Assembly: GCF_049803835.1 (NCBI RefSeq)
Contig: NZ_JBNAGK010000001.1
Coordinates: 618,485-682,484 of the forward strand
Direction: 5' to 3'
DNA length: 64,000 nt
From: Pacificoceanicola sp049803835
GTDB lineage: Bacteria > Pseudomonadota > Alphaproteobacteria > Rhodobacterales > Rhodobacteraceae
Part shown: piece by piece, positions 50,503-59,933 of the stretch
How the letters are laid out: each line of letters opens with the position of its first letter
Numbering within the stretch: the first letter of the stretch is position 1
Position numbers and translations under genes: made by a program
Notes under the pieces: generated by a model
The model's database searches: none
Told to the model about the DNA's origin: nothing
The model's input: only the letters and a program-made list of their open reading frames with translations

Positions 50503-51303
50503 TCAGCGGGAACAGCCCTCGATGTCGACGGCAACCTGTCCGGTCAGCACGGTGATGCGCAGTTCGGAGCGGTCGAGCGCAAACGGTTGGCCAGAGGCAT
50601 GGGTCACATGGGTCTCGGAAATCAGCCGGTTGCCGTCCCAGCGGCTCGCGGGATCGGAGACCCAGAGGTCCGGGTCGGCGGTTTCGATCACGGTTTCCGC
50701 CTCGCCGCCTTTGCGCGGCATGGCAATTTCGGTCCGCAAGGTCACCCCGCCCGCGTCCAGCCCGACGTCGCAGCTGACCGAGCGTACTCCTGCTTCGGAC
50801 GCCGAGAACGGCACGTCCGCCAGCGCCGCCACGATCTGCGGATCGGGTTTGCCATCCGAAGCGGGCAGCACCGCCTCGACATGCACCCGGTGAGGCAGGC
50901 AGATGTCCTTGCAGATGCCGAGGTCGATCGTGCCGCTCAGCCGTGCATCGCGACCCTTGCCCTTGACCGAGACCCTCAGTGGCAGGATCACCTCGCCCTT
51001 GTAGCCGACGGAGCGCATACCGGACTGGTAGAACACATGCGGCGCCGGCCATTCCACCGTGACGCCCTTGGGGCCCGCGCCGCGCCAGTCGAACATCGGC
51101 GGCACGCCGGCCTCGCCCGGGCTGCGCCAGTAGGTCTTCCACCCGGGCGCGAGGCTCAGGTGCAGCGCCGCCATGTGATCGCCGTTCGGCAGCCGCCAGC
51201 CAGGCCGAAGCTCGGCGCGGATAACGTCGTCATAATTGTCCGCCAGGGCCATGGCAGGCAGGCACAGGAGGGCAAGCAGGGCTGAGGGAAGAACGGCTTT
51301 CAT
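50503..51303 (-). CDS. secreted DsbD alpha-like domain protein
   Basis: The 266-aa protein has a signal peptide (about 1-22, ending AMALAD) and then a single immunoglobulin-like DsbD N-terminal (alpha) domain. WKTYWRSPGEAGVPPMFDW and the redox pair CKDICLP (near 131-137) are the family marks. The membrane and thioredoxin parts of DsbD are absent. Such stand-alone domains are thought to accept electrons in the periplasm for thiol-disulfide or cytochrome maturation chemistry; that is inference. ATG 51303 was chosen over an upstream TTG. It is divergent from the YqgE gene. Confidence 0.85.
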   Translation of the reverse strand: MKAVLPSALLALLCLPAMALADNYDDVIRAELRPGWRLPNGDHMAALHLSLAPGWKTYWRSPGEAGVPPMFDWRGAGPKGVTVEWPAPHVFYQSGMRSVGYKGEVILPLRVSVKGKGRDARLSGTIDLGICKDICLPHRVHVEAVLPASDGKPDPQIVAALADVPFSASEAGVRSVSCDVGLDAGGVTLRTEIAMPRKGGEAETVIETADPDLWVSDPASRWDGNRLISETHVTHASGQPFALDRSELRITVLTGQVAVDIEGCSR

Positions 51304-51450
51304 TCCCTCCAAATGGCTTGGAAAGCCTGAAATATGAAGTCACGTTTGAGCGAGACCCGCGAACCTGTGGCCACGCCCACACGCCGCTTGCCCTTGCGCC
51401 AACGTCGGGGCAGGGTCATGGTAGGACCGTGCAAGCAGGAAAACGTGTGT

Positions 51451-52032
51451 ATGTCGCCTCAGACAGCCAATGGCACAACGGATTTGACCGGCAAGATGCT
51501 GATCGCCATGCCCGGCATGGGGGATCCCCGGTTCGAGCACAGCGTCGTGTTCATGTGCGACCATTCCGACGAGGGTGCCATGGGACTGATCGTCAACAAG
51601 CCGAGCCACGATGTGGACATCCAGACCCTGTTGACCCAGCTGGACATCGACATGGTGCCGCAACTGAGTGGCCGTGCGGTGCATTTCGGCGGACCGGTGG
51701 AGATGGGGCGCGGGTTCGTGTTGCATTCCCCCGACTACAGCTCCGCCATGACGACTCTGCGGGTTCAGGATGACATCTGCATGACCGCGACGCTGGACGT
51801 GCTCGAGGAACTCGGGCGCGGTCAGGGTCCGGCGCAATGGCTGATGGCGTTGGGATATGCCGGCTGGGGCGCCGGGCAACTCGAGGGCGAGCTTGCGGCG
51901 AACGGCTGGCTCGTCTGCGAAAGTTCGGCGCGGCTGCTGTTCGACCTGCCTGACGTCGAAAAGTGGGAGGCGGCGCTGGAAACGCTTGGAGTCGCGGCAC
52001 TGGCCTTGTCCTCCGAAGGGGGCACGGCGTGA
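51451..52032 (+). CDS. YqgE/AlgH family protein
   Basis: The 193-aa protein is of the YqgE/AlgH (UPF0301) family: LTGKMLIAMPGMGDPRFEHSV near the start, GAMGLIVNKPS, VHFGGPVEMGRGFVLHS and the GYAGWGAGQLEGE helix are diagnostic. The molecular role is unsettled; in Pseudomonas, AlgH was linked to alginate expression. ATG 51451 has AGGA ten bases upstream and removes a non-conserved N-terminal stretch. Its stop overlaps the GTG start of a small unassigned gene. Confidence 0.9.
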   Translation: MSPQTANGTTDLTGKMLIAMPGMGDPRFEHSVVFMCDHSDEGAMGLIVNKPSHDVDIQTLLTQLDIDMVPQLSGRAVHFGGPVEMGRGFVLHSPDYSSAMTTLRVQDDICMTATLDVLEELGRGQGPAQWLMALGYAGWGAGQLEGELAANGWLVCESSARLLFDLPDVEKWEAALETLGVAALALSSEGGTA

Positions 52033-52364
52033 ACGAGACATCGGACGTGCTACCTGCGGTCTGGGCGGGTATCGAGATCAAGTGGACTCCGGACTGGGCG
52101 CCGGAGCCCGCCGCGATCAAGACCGCCACCCGTCTGCTCGGAGCCATCGACGGCAAGATGCCCAAGCCGGCCAGTGCCGCCCGCGGCTACTGGCCGAACG
52201 TGCTCTTCGCCTGGTCAACGCGGGAGGTGGAGGTGGAAGTCTTTGCCAGCCATTGCGAGCTGTACCTGTTCAAGGACGGCAACCTCGCGGCGACCGACAT
52301 CCCGAGTTTCAAGGCCACGCGGGTCGGCATCGCGCCTTTGCTGGAGGCCTTCGGGGTCCGTTAG
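52029..52364 (+). CDS. conserved-looking hypothetical protein coupled to yqgE
   Basis: The 111-aa protein begins with GTG at 52029, overlapping the YqgE stop (GTGA). It has no signal or membrane segment. Visible parts are a Trp/Pro-rich start (WAGIEIKWTPDWAPEP), a PKPASAARGYWPN middle and alternating hydrophobic strands VEVEVFASHCELYLF. I do not recognise the family. The overlap suggests translation together with YqgE. Confidence 0.65.
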   Translation: MNETSDVLPAVWAGIEIKWTPDWAPEPAAIKTATRLLGAIDGKMPKPASAARGYWPNVLFAWSTREVEVEVFASHCELYLFKDGNLAATDIPSFKATRVGIAPLLEAFGVR

Positions 52365-53312
52365 TCACCGCTCCGCCGCGGCGCGGCTGAGGCGGTCGTT
52401 GATGGCGACGCCGAGGCCAAGATGCGGGATCGGCGAGACGGCGATGGTTTGCGCGCCTGTGGCATCGAGCCGATGCAGGTATTCGAAGAGGTTGGCGGCG
52501 GCCTCGGTCAGGTTCCCGGTTTCCGAAAGATTGAGGTCGCAGGACACATCGCCAAAGCCGAGCCTTGCCTCGCTCGCCTGCCAGTCCACTGCGTTCAGCC
52601 GCACCTGCGCGCGCGGCGCATAATGGGAGCGGATCTGTCCGGGGGCGGAAATGGCCTCGCCGTCCTTCCTTTCGGAGACCGGCTTGCCCAGCACGCCGGC
52701 GATGTCCTCCAGCGTCACACCGCCCGGGCGAAGCAGGGTCGGGGTGCCGGCAAGGCCGAGGATGGTCGATTCGAGGCCGACAGGGCAGGCGCCGCCGTCC
52801 ATCACGGCTTCGATCCTGCCCGAAAGGCCATTCACGACATGCGCGGCGCGGGTCGGGCTGATCTGGCCCGAGCGGTTGGCGGAGGGCGCGGCGACGGGGC
52901 CGTCGAAGGTTCGCAACAGGTCGCGGGCGACCTTGGACGCGGGCATCCTGACGGCCAGCGTGTCCAGCCCTGCGGTGACGAGCTTCGAAATGCCGGACCC
53001 GGGCTTCAGCGGAAGCACCAGCGTCAGCGGGCCTGGCCAGAAGGCGTCCGCCACCTTCTGCGCGTCTACGCTCCAGTCCACCACGGCCTTGACTGCGTCC
53101 AGAGTGGCGAAATGCACGATCAGGGGATTGAAGCTCGGCCGCCCCTTCGCCTCGTAGATCCGGGCAACCGCGTGATCCTGCCGCGCATCGGCGCCGAGGC
53201 CGTAGACGGTTTCGGTCGGGAAGGCGACGAGCTTGCCCTTGCCAAGCAGGCGGGCGGCCTCGCTCATGCCACCATCGTCGGGCTGGAGCGTGAGGGTGGA
53301 AATCTGGTCCAT
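52365..53312 (-). CDS. threonylcarbamoyl-AMP synthase (Sua5/TsaC family)
   Basis: The 315-aa protein makes threonylcarbamoyl-AMP for t6A37 tRNA modification. The YrdC-like domain (about 10-200) shows VAFPTETVYGLGADA and KGRPSFNPLIVH, and the substrate-pocket segment PSANRSGQISPT is present. A C-terminal Sua5 domain (about 210-315) follows, so it is the longer Sua5 type rather than short TsaC. It ends directly against the convergent small gene. MtaB, which acts later on t6A, is encoded at 57.7-58.9 kb. Confidence 0.92.
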   Translation of the reverse strand: MDQISTLTLQPDDGGMSEAARLLGKGKLVAFPTETVYGLGADARQDHAVARIYEAKGRPSFNPLIVHFATLDAVKAVVDWSVDAQKVADAFWPGPLTLVLPLKPGSGISKLVTAGLDTLAVRMPASKVARDLLRTFDGPVAAPSANRSGQISPTRAAHVVNGLSGRIEAVMDGGACPVGLESTILGLAGTPTLLRPGGVTLEDIAGVLGKPVSERKDGEAISAPGQIRSHYAPRAQVRLNAVDWQASEARLGFGDVSCDLNLSETGNLTEAAANLFEYLHRLDATGAQTIAVSPIPHLGLGVAINDRLSRAAAER

Positions 53313-53437
53313 GCGATCCCGGGCCGCGATCCGTGACGCGGCGTTTCAGTTGAAGGCAAGAGGCGTGCGGGTAGGCTTGCCGCGCGAGGGCCTTGCTACT
53401 AGAGCATCCGGCGCTTGCCAAGTGATGAGGAGACACC

Positions 53438-55138
53438 ATGCCATACCGCGCGCCTTTGGACGATTACCGTTTGATCCTCAACGATGTCGTGGGCTTCGAC
53501 CGCGTCAGCGCGACGGAGAAATTCGCGGAGGCGACGCCGGAGATGGTCGAGGCGATTCTCGGCGAGGCCGGGAAGATGTGCGAGCAGGTGCTGGCGCCGT
53601 TGAACCGCAACGGCGATCTGGACCCGGCCCGGCTGGAGAATGGTGTCGTGCGGACGTCCAAAGGCTTCTCCGAGGGCTACAAGGCGATTGCCGAGGGTGG
53701 CTGGATCGGGATTTCGGCGGACCCGGAGCACGGCGGCATGGGTCTGCCGATGGCGGTGACCACCGCGGTGAACGAAATGATGGCGGCGGCCTGCCTGTCC
53801 TTGCAACTCAACCCGCTGATGAGCCAGGGCCAGATCGAAGCGTTGGAGCACCATGCGTCCGAGGAGCTGCGGGCGCTTTATCTGCCGAAGCTGATTTCCG
53901 GTGAATGGGCCGGTACGATGAACCTGACGGAGCCGCAGGCGGGATCGGATGTGGGGGCCCTGTCCACCAAGGCAGAGCCGAACGGCGACGGAACCTATGC
54001 CATCTCCGGGCAGAAGATCTATATCACATGGGGCGACAACGATTTCACCGGCAACGTCTGTCACCTCGTGCTGGCGCGGCTGCCCGATGGCGTGCCGGGG
54101 ACGAAGGGGATCTCGCTTTTCCTCGTGCCGAAGCTGATCCCGGACGAAAACGGCAATCCGGGCGTCGCGAACACGCTCAAGGTCGTCAGCCTCGAGCACA
54201 AGCTCGGCCTGCACGGCTCCCCGACCTGCGTCATGCAGTATGACGGCGCGAAGGGCTGGCTCGTGGGCGAGCCGCATGACGGGATGCGGGCGATGTTCAC
54301 CATGATGAACAACGCGCGGCTCGGCGTCGGCGGGCAGGGCATCGGCGTGGCGGAAGGTGCCTATCAGCACGCGCTGGCCTATGCCAACGAACGCAAGCAG
54401 GGCAGGACGCCGGAAGGCACGATCATCGGCCATGCGGACGTGCGGCGGATGCTGGCGACGATGAAGGCGGAAGTCTTCACCGCAAGGGCGATTGCGCTGG
54501 ATTGCGCGGTGTCGCTCGACATGGGCCGGGCGACGGGGGATGCGGAATGGACCGCGCGGGCCGCGCTGCTGACGCCGATCGCCAAAGCCTTCGGCACCGA
54601 TACCGGCATCGACATGGCTTCGGTCGGGGTTCAGGTGCATGGCGGCATGGGCTTCATCGAGGAGACCGGCGCGGCGCAATACCTGCGCGACGTGCGGGTG
54701 ACGTCGATCTATGAAGGCACGAACGGCATTCAGGCGATGGACCTCGTCGGGCGCAAGCTGATGGACGGCGGCGAGGCGGCCTTCCGGCTGCTCGACGAGA
54801 TGGAAGCGGCGGCGGAGAAGGCCCGCGAGACCATGCCGAAGCTGGCGGAGCCGGTCTGGCAGGCCTGCGAGACGCTGCGCGAGACGGTCGAGGCGCTGGT
54901 GGCCCTGCCGATGCAGGAACGCTTCGCCGGGGCGGTGCCCTTCCTGCGCGGCTTTGCCCGGGTGCTGGGCGGGCACTATCACCTCAAGGCCGCGATGGCG
55001 CAGCCGGACACCGCCCGGGAGCGGCTGGCTAAATTCTACATCACGCGGCTCTTGCCGGAGCACGCGGGGTTGTTCGTGCATGCAAAGGCCGGGGACGCAG
55101 GCCTGATGGCGATCACACCCGACGATCTGGCCGTCTGA
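53438..55138 (+). CDS. acyl-CoA dehydrogenase with C-terminal domain
   Basis: The 566-aa FAD enzyme belongs to the long acyl-CoA dehydrogenase group with an extra C-terminal helical domain. It has MNLTEPQAGSDVGAL near 161-175, a GQKIYITWGDND loop and catalytic-type Glu426 in SIYEGTNGIQAMDL. Members include DmdC, which oxidises methylmercaptopropionyl-CoA in DMSP demethylation, and fatty-acyl enzymes. Without flanking dmd genes I cannot decide between them. The stop overlaps the MBL hydrolase start (TGATG). Confidence 0.88.
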   Translation: MPYRAPLDDYRLILNDVVGFDRVSATEKFAEATPEMVEAILGEAGKMCEQVLAPLNRNGDLDPARLENGVVRTSKGFSEGYKAIAEGGWIGISADPEHGGMGLPMAVTTAVNEMMAAACLSLQLNPLMSQGQIEALEHHASEELRALYLPKLISGEWAGTMNLTEPQAGSDVGALSTKAEPNGDGTYAISGQKIYITWGDNDFTGNVCHLVLARLPDGVPGTKGISLFLVPKLIPDENGNPGVANTLKVVSLEHKLGLHGSPTCVMQYDGAKGWLVGEPHDGMRAMFTMMNNARLGVGGQGIGVAEGAYQHALAYANERKQGRTPEGTIIGHADVRRMLATMKAEVFTARAIALDCAVSLDMGRATGDAEWTARAALLTPIAKAFGTDTGIDMASVGVQVHGGMGFIEETGAAQYLRDVRVTSIYEGTNGIQAMDLVGRKLMDGGEAAFRLLDEMEAAAEKARETMPKLAEPVWQACETLRETVEALVALPMQERFAGAVPFLRGFARVLGGHYHLKAAMAQPDTARERLAKFYITRLLPEHAGLFVHAKAGDAGLMAITPDDLAV

Positions 55139-56178
55139 TGGACGGCGCGGGCGAGGTCATCCGTTACCCTTGGGAGACCGCGCCGGAGATCGGCGGAGCG
55201 GTGGAGGTTGCGGAAGGCGTGCTCTGGCTGCGGCTGCCGTTGCCGATGAAGCTCGACCATGTGAACGTCTATGCGCTCGATGACGGGATCGGCTGGACCG
55301 TCGTGGATACCGGGATGTCATCGAGGAAGTCGAAGGCGGTCTGGGAGCAAGCGCTCGCCGGACCCTTGAAGGGCAAGCCGGTGACCCGGGTGATCGTCAC
55401 ACACCACCACCCGGACCATGTGGGACTCGCGGGCTGGTTCCAGTCGGAGAAGGGCGCGGAACTGGTGACGACACGCACCGCCTGGCTTCTGGCGCGAATG
55501 CTGCAGCTCGACGTCGAGGAGACTCCGAGAGCGGAGACGGTGGCCTACTACAAGGGCTGCGGCATGGTACCGGAGGTGCTGGAGAAACGGCTCACGGAGC
55601 GGCCCTTCAACTTCGCGGACTGCGTTGCGCCGATGCCGGTTGGCTATACGCGTATCCAGCAGGGCGATGTGCTGAAGGCCGCGGGGCGGACCTGGGACGT
55701 GCATATCGGCAATGGCCATGCGCCGGAGCATGCGACGCTGTGGTCCCGCGACTGCGATCTGGTGATTGCCGGGGATCAGATTCTGCCGTCGATCTCGTCC
55801 AATCTCGGGGTCTACCCGACGGAGCCGGAAGCGGACCCGGTGGGCGAATGGCTGGAGGCCTGTGAGCGGCTGAGCGGGCTGGCGCGGGGTGGGCATCTGG
55901 TGCTCGGCGGGCACAAGCTGCCATTCACCGGCCTTCCGGCACGCATGCGGCAATTGATCGAGAACCACCATTCGGCACTGGACCGGCTCGCCGAGGATAT
56001 CAAGGAGCCGAAAACGGCGGTGGATTGCTTCGATACGCTGTTCAAGCGGCGGATCGGCGAAGCGGAGTACGGTCTCGCCATGGTCGAGGCGATGGCGCAT
56101 TGCCTGCACCTGTGGCACGCGGGCCGCGCCACGCGGGAGCGGCGCAAGGACGGTGCCTGGCTGTTCCGGTCGGTGTGA
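55138..56178 (+). CDS. MBL-fold metallo-hydrolase
   Basis: The 346-aa hydrolase has the metal-binding HHHPDH motif (89-94), further ligands in GNGHAPEHATLW and DLVIAGDQILP, and a C-terminal winged-helix-like tail. The layout resembles glyoxalase II/LACTB2-type enzymes. Coupling to the acyl-CoA dehydrogenase (TGATG) suggests thioesterase-like or acyl-CoA related hydrolysis, which is inference. It is convergent with pcs four bases away. Confidence 0.85.
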   Translation: MDGAGEVIRYPWETAPEIGGAVEVAEGVLWLRLPLPMKLDHVNVYALDDGIGWTVVDTGMSSRKSKAVWEQALAGPLKGKPVTRVIVTHHHPDHVGLAGWFQSEKGAELVTTRTAWLLARMLQLDVEETPRAETVAYYKGCGMVPEVLEKRLTERPFNFADCVAPMPVGYTRIQQGDVLKAAGRTWDVHIGNGHAPEHATLWSRDCDLVIAGDQILPSISSNLGVYPTEPEADPVGEWLEACERLSGLARGGHLVLGGHKLPFTGLPARMRQLIENHHSALDRLAEDIKEPKTAVDCFDTLFKRRIGEAEYGLAMVEAMAHCLHLWHAGRATRERRKDGAWLFRSV

Positions 56179-56182
56179 CGAT

Positions 56183-56878
56183 CTACGCGCCCCGGGAGGG
56201 CACCAATTGCATCACGATACCGACGCAGATCAGGTAGACCGAGGTCACGATCAATCCCCAATGCGCCCAGCTTTGCGGGTGAAAGTCGACCCAGGCCGCC
56301 CATCCGGCAAAGAAGGTCCAGGCCAACGCCATGGGCAGCGAAATGAACCGCCAGCGTTCGGTGCGTACCGGATGGATGAACTTGAGGGGCAGGAACATGG
56401 CGACGGCCAGCACCGCCACGAGAAAGAGGATCACCGGAATCCCGGGCTTTAGGGCGAAAAGCACGAGGATGAGCATGTTCCAGCAGCCGGGGAAGCCGTG
56501 AAAGCTGTTGTCCTTCGTCTTCATGTTGCCATCGGCGAAATACATCGCGCTGGCGAAGGTGATGACGATGATCGCGAACCAGCCGGTCCAGCCGGGCAGA
56601 AGGCCGGACTGGAAGAGGGCGAAAGCCGGGATGAAAACGTAGGTCAGATAGTCGATGATCAGGTCGAGCAGCACCCCGTCGAAGCGGGGGGCGTTGGTCT
56701 TGACGTCATACTTGCGGGCCAGCGGACCGTCGATGCCGTCGACGAGGAAGGCCACGACGAGCCAGAGGAACATGATCGACCACTTCTCCTGCGCCGCGGC
56801 CAGCAGGGCCAGCATGGCGAAGACCGCGCCGGTGGCGGTGAAGAGGTGGACGGAGAGGGCTTTGGATTGGTCGCGCAT
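56183..56878 (-). CDS. pcs: phosphatidylcholine synthase
   Basis: The 231-aa membrane enzyme condenses CDP-diacylglycerol with choline to phosphatidylcholine, common in alphaproteobacteria. It carries the CDP-alcohol phosphotransferase signature as DGIDGPLARK then G-VLL-D-LII-D (about residues 47-75) and about eight hydrophobic segments. ATG 56878 is chosen because it begins the conserved part; longer reading is possible. It is transcribed alone, on the strand opposite the MBL gene. Confidence 0.9.
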   Translation of the reverse strand: MRDQSKALSVHLFTATGAVFAMLALLAAAQEKWSIMFLWLVVAFLVDGIDGPLARKYDVKTNAPRFDGVLLDLIIDYLTYVFIPAFALFQSGLLPGWTGWFAIIVITFASAMYFADGNMKTKDNSFHGFPGCWNMLILVLFALKPGIPVILFLVAVLAVAMFLPLKFIHPVRTERWRFISLPMALAWTFFAGWAAWVDFHPQSWAHWGLIVTSVYLICVGIVMQLVPSRGA

Positions 56879-56972
56879 GGTAGGGTGATGGCCCAAATTT
56901 CGCCGGAGCGCAATTTGGCTGATGGCGGATGTGGGTATTTTTACCAAGAAGAAGCAGGGGCCGGGGTATCGC

Positions 56973-57575
56973 TCAGGTGTCGCGCATCATGTGGGCAAGC
57001 CGGGACAAGTCGGAGCCGAAGCCGGATTCGACCTCAGAGGCGGCGGCGCGGCGCACGTCGTCCGGTTTGTTCTGGCCGAGCTTGATCGTGCTTTGCACGT
57101 CTTCGATGTGCAGTCGGAAGGGCAGGATCATGCGCAGGAAACGCTGCATGGTGTCCTCGGACATCTTCTCCATGGTCCAGGCCGGTTTCGGCGCGAGGCG
57201 GGACTCGAAGAAGGCCGATTGCCGCGCGAGCATGTCACGCAGGATTTCCGGCGGCAGGGCTTCGAGCCTGCCGGTCAGGCGGACGGCGATGTAGTTCCAG
57301 GTCGGGACCTGATCTTCGATGCCATACCAGTCTGGCGAGATGTAGGCGTCGGGGCCGGTGACGGTCAGCACCGCGGGGCCGGTTAGCTTGCAGATCGGGT
57401 TGGAGCGGACGAGGTGCAGGTCTGCGATCCGCCCGTCTTCGGACAGCAGAAACGGGATATGAGCCGTGTGGGGCACGGGATCAGCATTGACCGCGAGGGT
57501 GCCGAAGGCGCGCGCCCCTGCGATGCTCAGCGCGTCGCTGGTCTCGGTCTGACGGAAGGCGGAATTGGGATGCAT
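56973..57575 (-). CDS. FMN-binding PaiB-like regulator
   Basis: The 200-aa protein matches the PaiB/FMN-binding negative transcriptional regulator family. MHPNSAFRQTETSDAL leads into a split-barrel flavin fold with HIPFLLSEDG, HLVRSNPICK, ISPDWYGIEDQVPTWNYIAV and KLGQNKPDDVR. In Bacillus, PaiB helps repress sporulation and degradative enzyme genes; here its role may be enzymatic or regulatory. The start at 57575 gives the normal N-terminus. It lies 86 bases downstream of mtaB on the same strand. Confidence 0.85.
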   Translation of the reverse strand: MHPNSAFRQTETSDALSIAGARAFGTLAVNADPVPHTAHIPFLLSEDGRIADLHLVRSNPICKLTGPAVLTVTGPDAYISPDWYGIEDQVPTWNYIAVRLTGRLEALPPEILRDMLARQSAFFESRLAPKPAWTMEKMSEDTMQRFLRMILPFRLHIEDVQSTIKLGQNKPDDVRRAAASEVESGFGSDLSRLAHMMRDT

Positions 57576-57661
57576 CGGATCGGTCTCGGGTTGTTTGCGC
57601 GGCACGCTACGGTGCCGTGCCGTCTCAGCCAACAGGCGTATTGTACCGATACGGGCGGGCG

Positions 57662-58918
57662 TCAGGCAGCGGTGAGCTGTGTGCCGGAGTAGCCGGTGAT
57701 CGTTGCCGTGACGATCTCGCCCACGGGCTGCGGCTTTGCAAAGGACACTTCCGCGAACTGCTCCGTGCGGCCCATGTCGGAGGCTTCCATCAGGATCTGA
57801 TGGGTGGTGCCGGCCTGCGCCGCGAGGTGTCGGGCGACCTGCGCTTCGCCGGCGGCGCGGAGGCGGGCGGCGCGGTCTTTGATCACGGTTCCGTTCACCT
57901 TGGACGGGATCTTTGCCGCCGGGGTGCCGGGGCGGGCGGAGTAGGGGAAGACGTGCAGCCAGGTCAGGTCGCAGTCCGTAACCAGCTTCAGTGAGTTCTC
58001 GAAATGTGCGTCCGTCTCTGTCGGGAAGCCCGCGATGATGTCCGCACCAAAGGTGATTTCGGGACGCAGGCGACGGGCCTCCTCGGTGAAGCGGATGGCA
58101 TCGTCGCGCAGGTGGCGGCGCTTCATGCGCTTCAGGATCAGGTCGTCGCCATGCTGCAGCGAGAGGTGCAGATGCGGCATCAGACGCGGCTCGGTGGCGA
58201 TGGCCAGCATGAGGTTCTCGTCCGCCTCGATGGAATCGATGGAGGAGATGCGCAAGCGCGGCACGTCCGTCAGGCGCAGGATGCGCATGACGAGATCGCC
58301 AAGGCGCGGCGTGCCGGGCAGGTCCGCGCCCCAGGAGGTCAGGTCGACGCCGGTCAGGACAACCTCGTTGTAGCCCTGCTGGACGAGGCGTTTGATCTGA
58401 TCCACCACAACGCCAGCGGGAACGGAGCGGGAATTGCCGCGACCGTAGGGAATGATGCAAAAGGTGCAGCGGTGATCGCAGCCGTTCTGCACCTGCACAT
58501 AGGCGCGGGAGCGTGAACCGAAGCCGTCGATCAGATGCCCGGCCGTCTCCGTCACGGACATGATGTCGTTGACCATCACGCTTTCGGTCTCGCCGATGAA
58601 ATCGGGGCCGAGTCTGGACCAGGTTTCCGGGGCCATCTTCTCGGTGTTGCCGATGACCGCGTCGACCTCGTCCATGGCGGCGAAGCTGTCCGGGTCGATC
58701 TGGGCGGCGCATCCGGTGACGATCACCTTGGCATTCGGATTTTCGCGGCGCAGGCGGCGAATCTCCTTGCGGGCCTTGGAGACGGCTTCGTTGGTGACGG
58801 CGCAGGTGTTCACGATCACCGCATCCTTGACCCCGGCCTGTTCGGCCAGAGCTTTCATGGCTTCTGTCTCATAGGCGTTGAGACGGCAGCCAAGAGTGGT
58901 GAACTTGGGCGGAGTCAT
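57662..58918 (-). CDS. mtaB: tRNA t6A37 methylthiotransferase MtaB
   Basis: The 418-aa radical-SAM enzyme converts t6A37 to ms2t6A37. The N-terminal UPF0004 domain has Cys11, Cys39 and Cys70 for one cluster. The radical-SAM CxxxCxxC follows as CDHRCTFC (147-154), then GVDLTSWGADLPGTPRLGDL and a C-terminal TRAM-like region. Its start overlaps the dapF stop by four bases, so the two are co-transcribed. Sua5, providing the t6A precursor, is encoded about 5 kb away. Confidence 0.93.
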   Translation of the reverse strand: MTPPKFTTLGCRLNAYETEAMKALAEQAGVKDAVIVNTCAVTNEAVSKARKEIRRLRRENPNAKVIVTGCAAQIDPDSFAAMDEVDAVIGNTEKMAPETWSRLGPDFIGETESVMVNDIMSVTETAGHLIDGFGSRSRAYVQVQNGCDHRCTFCIIPYGRGNSRSVPAGVVVDQIKRLVQQGYNEVVLTGVDLTSWGADLPGTPRLGDLVMRILRLTDVPRLRISSIDSIEADENLMLAIATEPRLMPHLHLSLQHGDDLILKRMKRRHLRDDAIRFTEEARRLRPEITFGADIIAGFPTETDAHFENSLKLVTDCDLTWLHVFPYSARPGTPAAKIPSKVNGTVIKDRAARLRAAGEAQVARHLAAQAGTTHQILMEASDMGRTEQFAEVSFAKPQPVGEIVTATITGYSGTQLTAA

Positions 58919-59757
58919 AGCGCGGCCAGCCAGTCGGCGGTCAGCATCCCGTCAAACACGTGCGCGGTGGCGCCGGTCATCCAGACGCCGTCCTCGGCCC
59001 AGTCGATCCAGAGCGTGCCGCCATCGAGGTCAATGCGGACCTTGCGCCCGGTCAGACCGCGCCGCGCGGCGGCGACTGCGGTGGCGCAGGAGGAAGAGCC
59101 GGAGGCCAGCGTCAGGCCGACACCGCGTTCCCAGACCCGCATCCGCAGATGATCGGGGCCGAGGAGGCTCGCCACCTGGACATTGGTGCGCTGCGGATAC
59201 AGGGGCTGATTCTCATAGCGCGGGCCGAACTGCTCGAGCGGAACGGCCTCCGCGTCAGGCACGAAGAAGGTGCAATGCGGGTTGCCCATGCCGGTGGCGG
59301 TCGGGCCACCTTCGATGGGCAACTCCAGCGTGTCCATTTCCTCCGCCAGCGGGATCTCGTCCCAGGCCAGTTGCGGATGGCCCATGTTCACGGAGGTCAG
59401 CCTGTCGCCCGCGTCCTTCGCATAAAGGGTGCCACGCTCGGTGGTCAGCGTCAGCTGGCCCTTGCCCGTCTGATCCATCAGGTGCCGCGCAATGCAGCGC
59501 GTGGCATTGCCGCAGGCTCCGGCGGTGCTGCCGTCAGCATTGTAGAAGGTCAGATGGGCGTCGGCGTTCTCGGTTTCGGAGATGACAGCCATCTGGTCGA
59601 ATCCCACGCCACGATGCCGATCCGCGACGGCAATGGCCAGCGCCGGCACAATCTCCACCGTGCGCCCGCGTGCGTCGATCACGACGAAGTCGTTCCCCAG
59701 CCCATGCATCTTCATGAAGGGCAATGCTGCTGTGCGTGTCTGGTCCATCCGGGGCAT
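58915..59757 (-). CDS. dapF: diaminopimelate epimerase
   Basis: The 280-aa epimerase interconverts LL- and meso-diaminopimelate for lysine and peptidoglycan synthesis. The two catalytic cysteines are Cys82 in GACGNATRC and Cys224 in SGSSSCATAVAA. FMKMHGLGNDFVVID is the family's start, and MGNPHCTFFV is conserved. ATG 59748, three codons in, is an alternative start. It is the first gene of the dapF-mtaB pair and diverges from the tRNA-Lys gene. Confidence 0.95.
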   Translation of the reverse strand: MPRMDQTRTAALPFMKMHGLGNDFVVIDARGRTVEIVPALAIAVADRHRGVGFDQMAVISETENADAHLTFYNADGSTAGACGNATRCIARHLMDQTGKGQLTLTTERGTLYAKDAGDRLTSVNMGHPQLAWDEIPLAEEMDTLELPIEGGPTATGMGNPHCTFFVPDAEAVPLEQFGPRYENQPLYPQRTNVQVASLLGPDHLRMRVWERGVGLTLASGSSSCATAVAAARRGLTGRKVRIDLDGGTLWIDWAEDGVWMTGATAHVFDGMLTADWLAAL

Positions 59758-59892
59758 ATACGCCTGCCTGCGCCCTGAATCCAGAGGCAGTGCGCGATGG
59801 TTCGCCGGGCGGGCAACGACGGCAATTTTTCCCGCTATGGGTGCGACTTGGGGCGGGCGGAAAAAACTTGCCGGAAAAATGCAAAGAGTGGG

Positions 59893-59921
59893 TTGACCCG
59901 GTCCCGGCTTCCACTTAGAGA
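59893..59921 (+). promoter_or_regulatory. putative promoter of the tRNA-Lys gene
   Basis: TTGACC (59893-59898) and TAGAGA (59916-59921) are spaced by 17 bases and end 12 bases before the tRNA, a typical stable-RNA promoter arrangement. Confidence 0.6.
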
Positions 59922-59933
59922 CGCCGCCACAGT

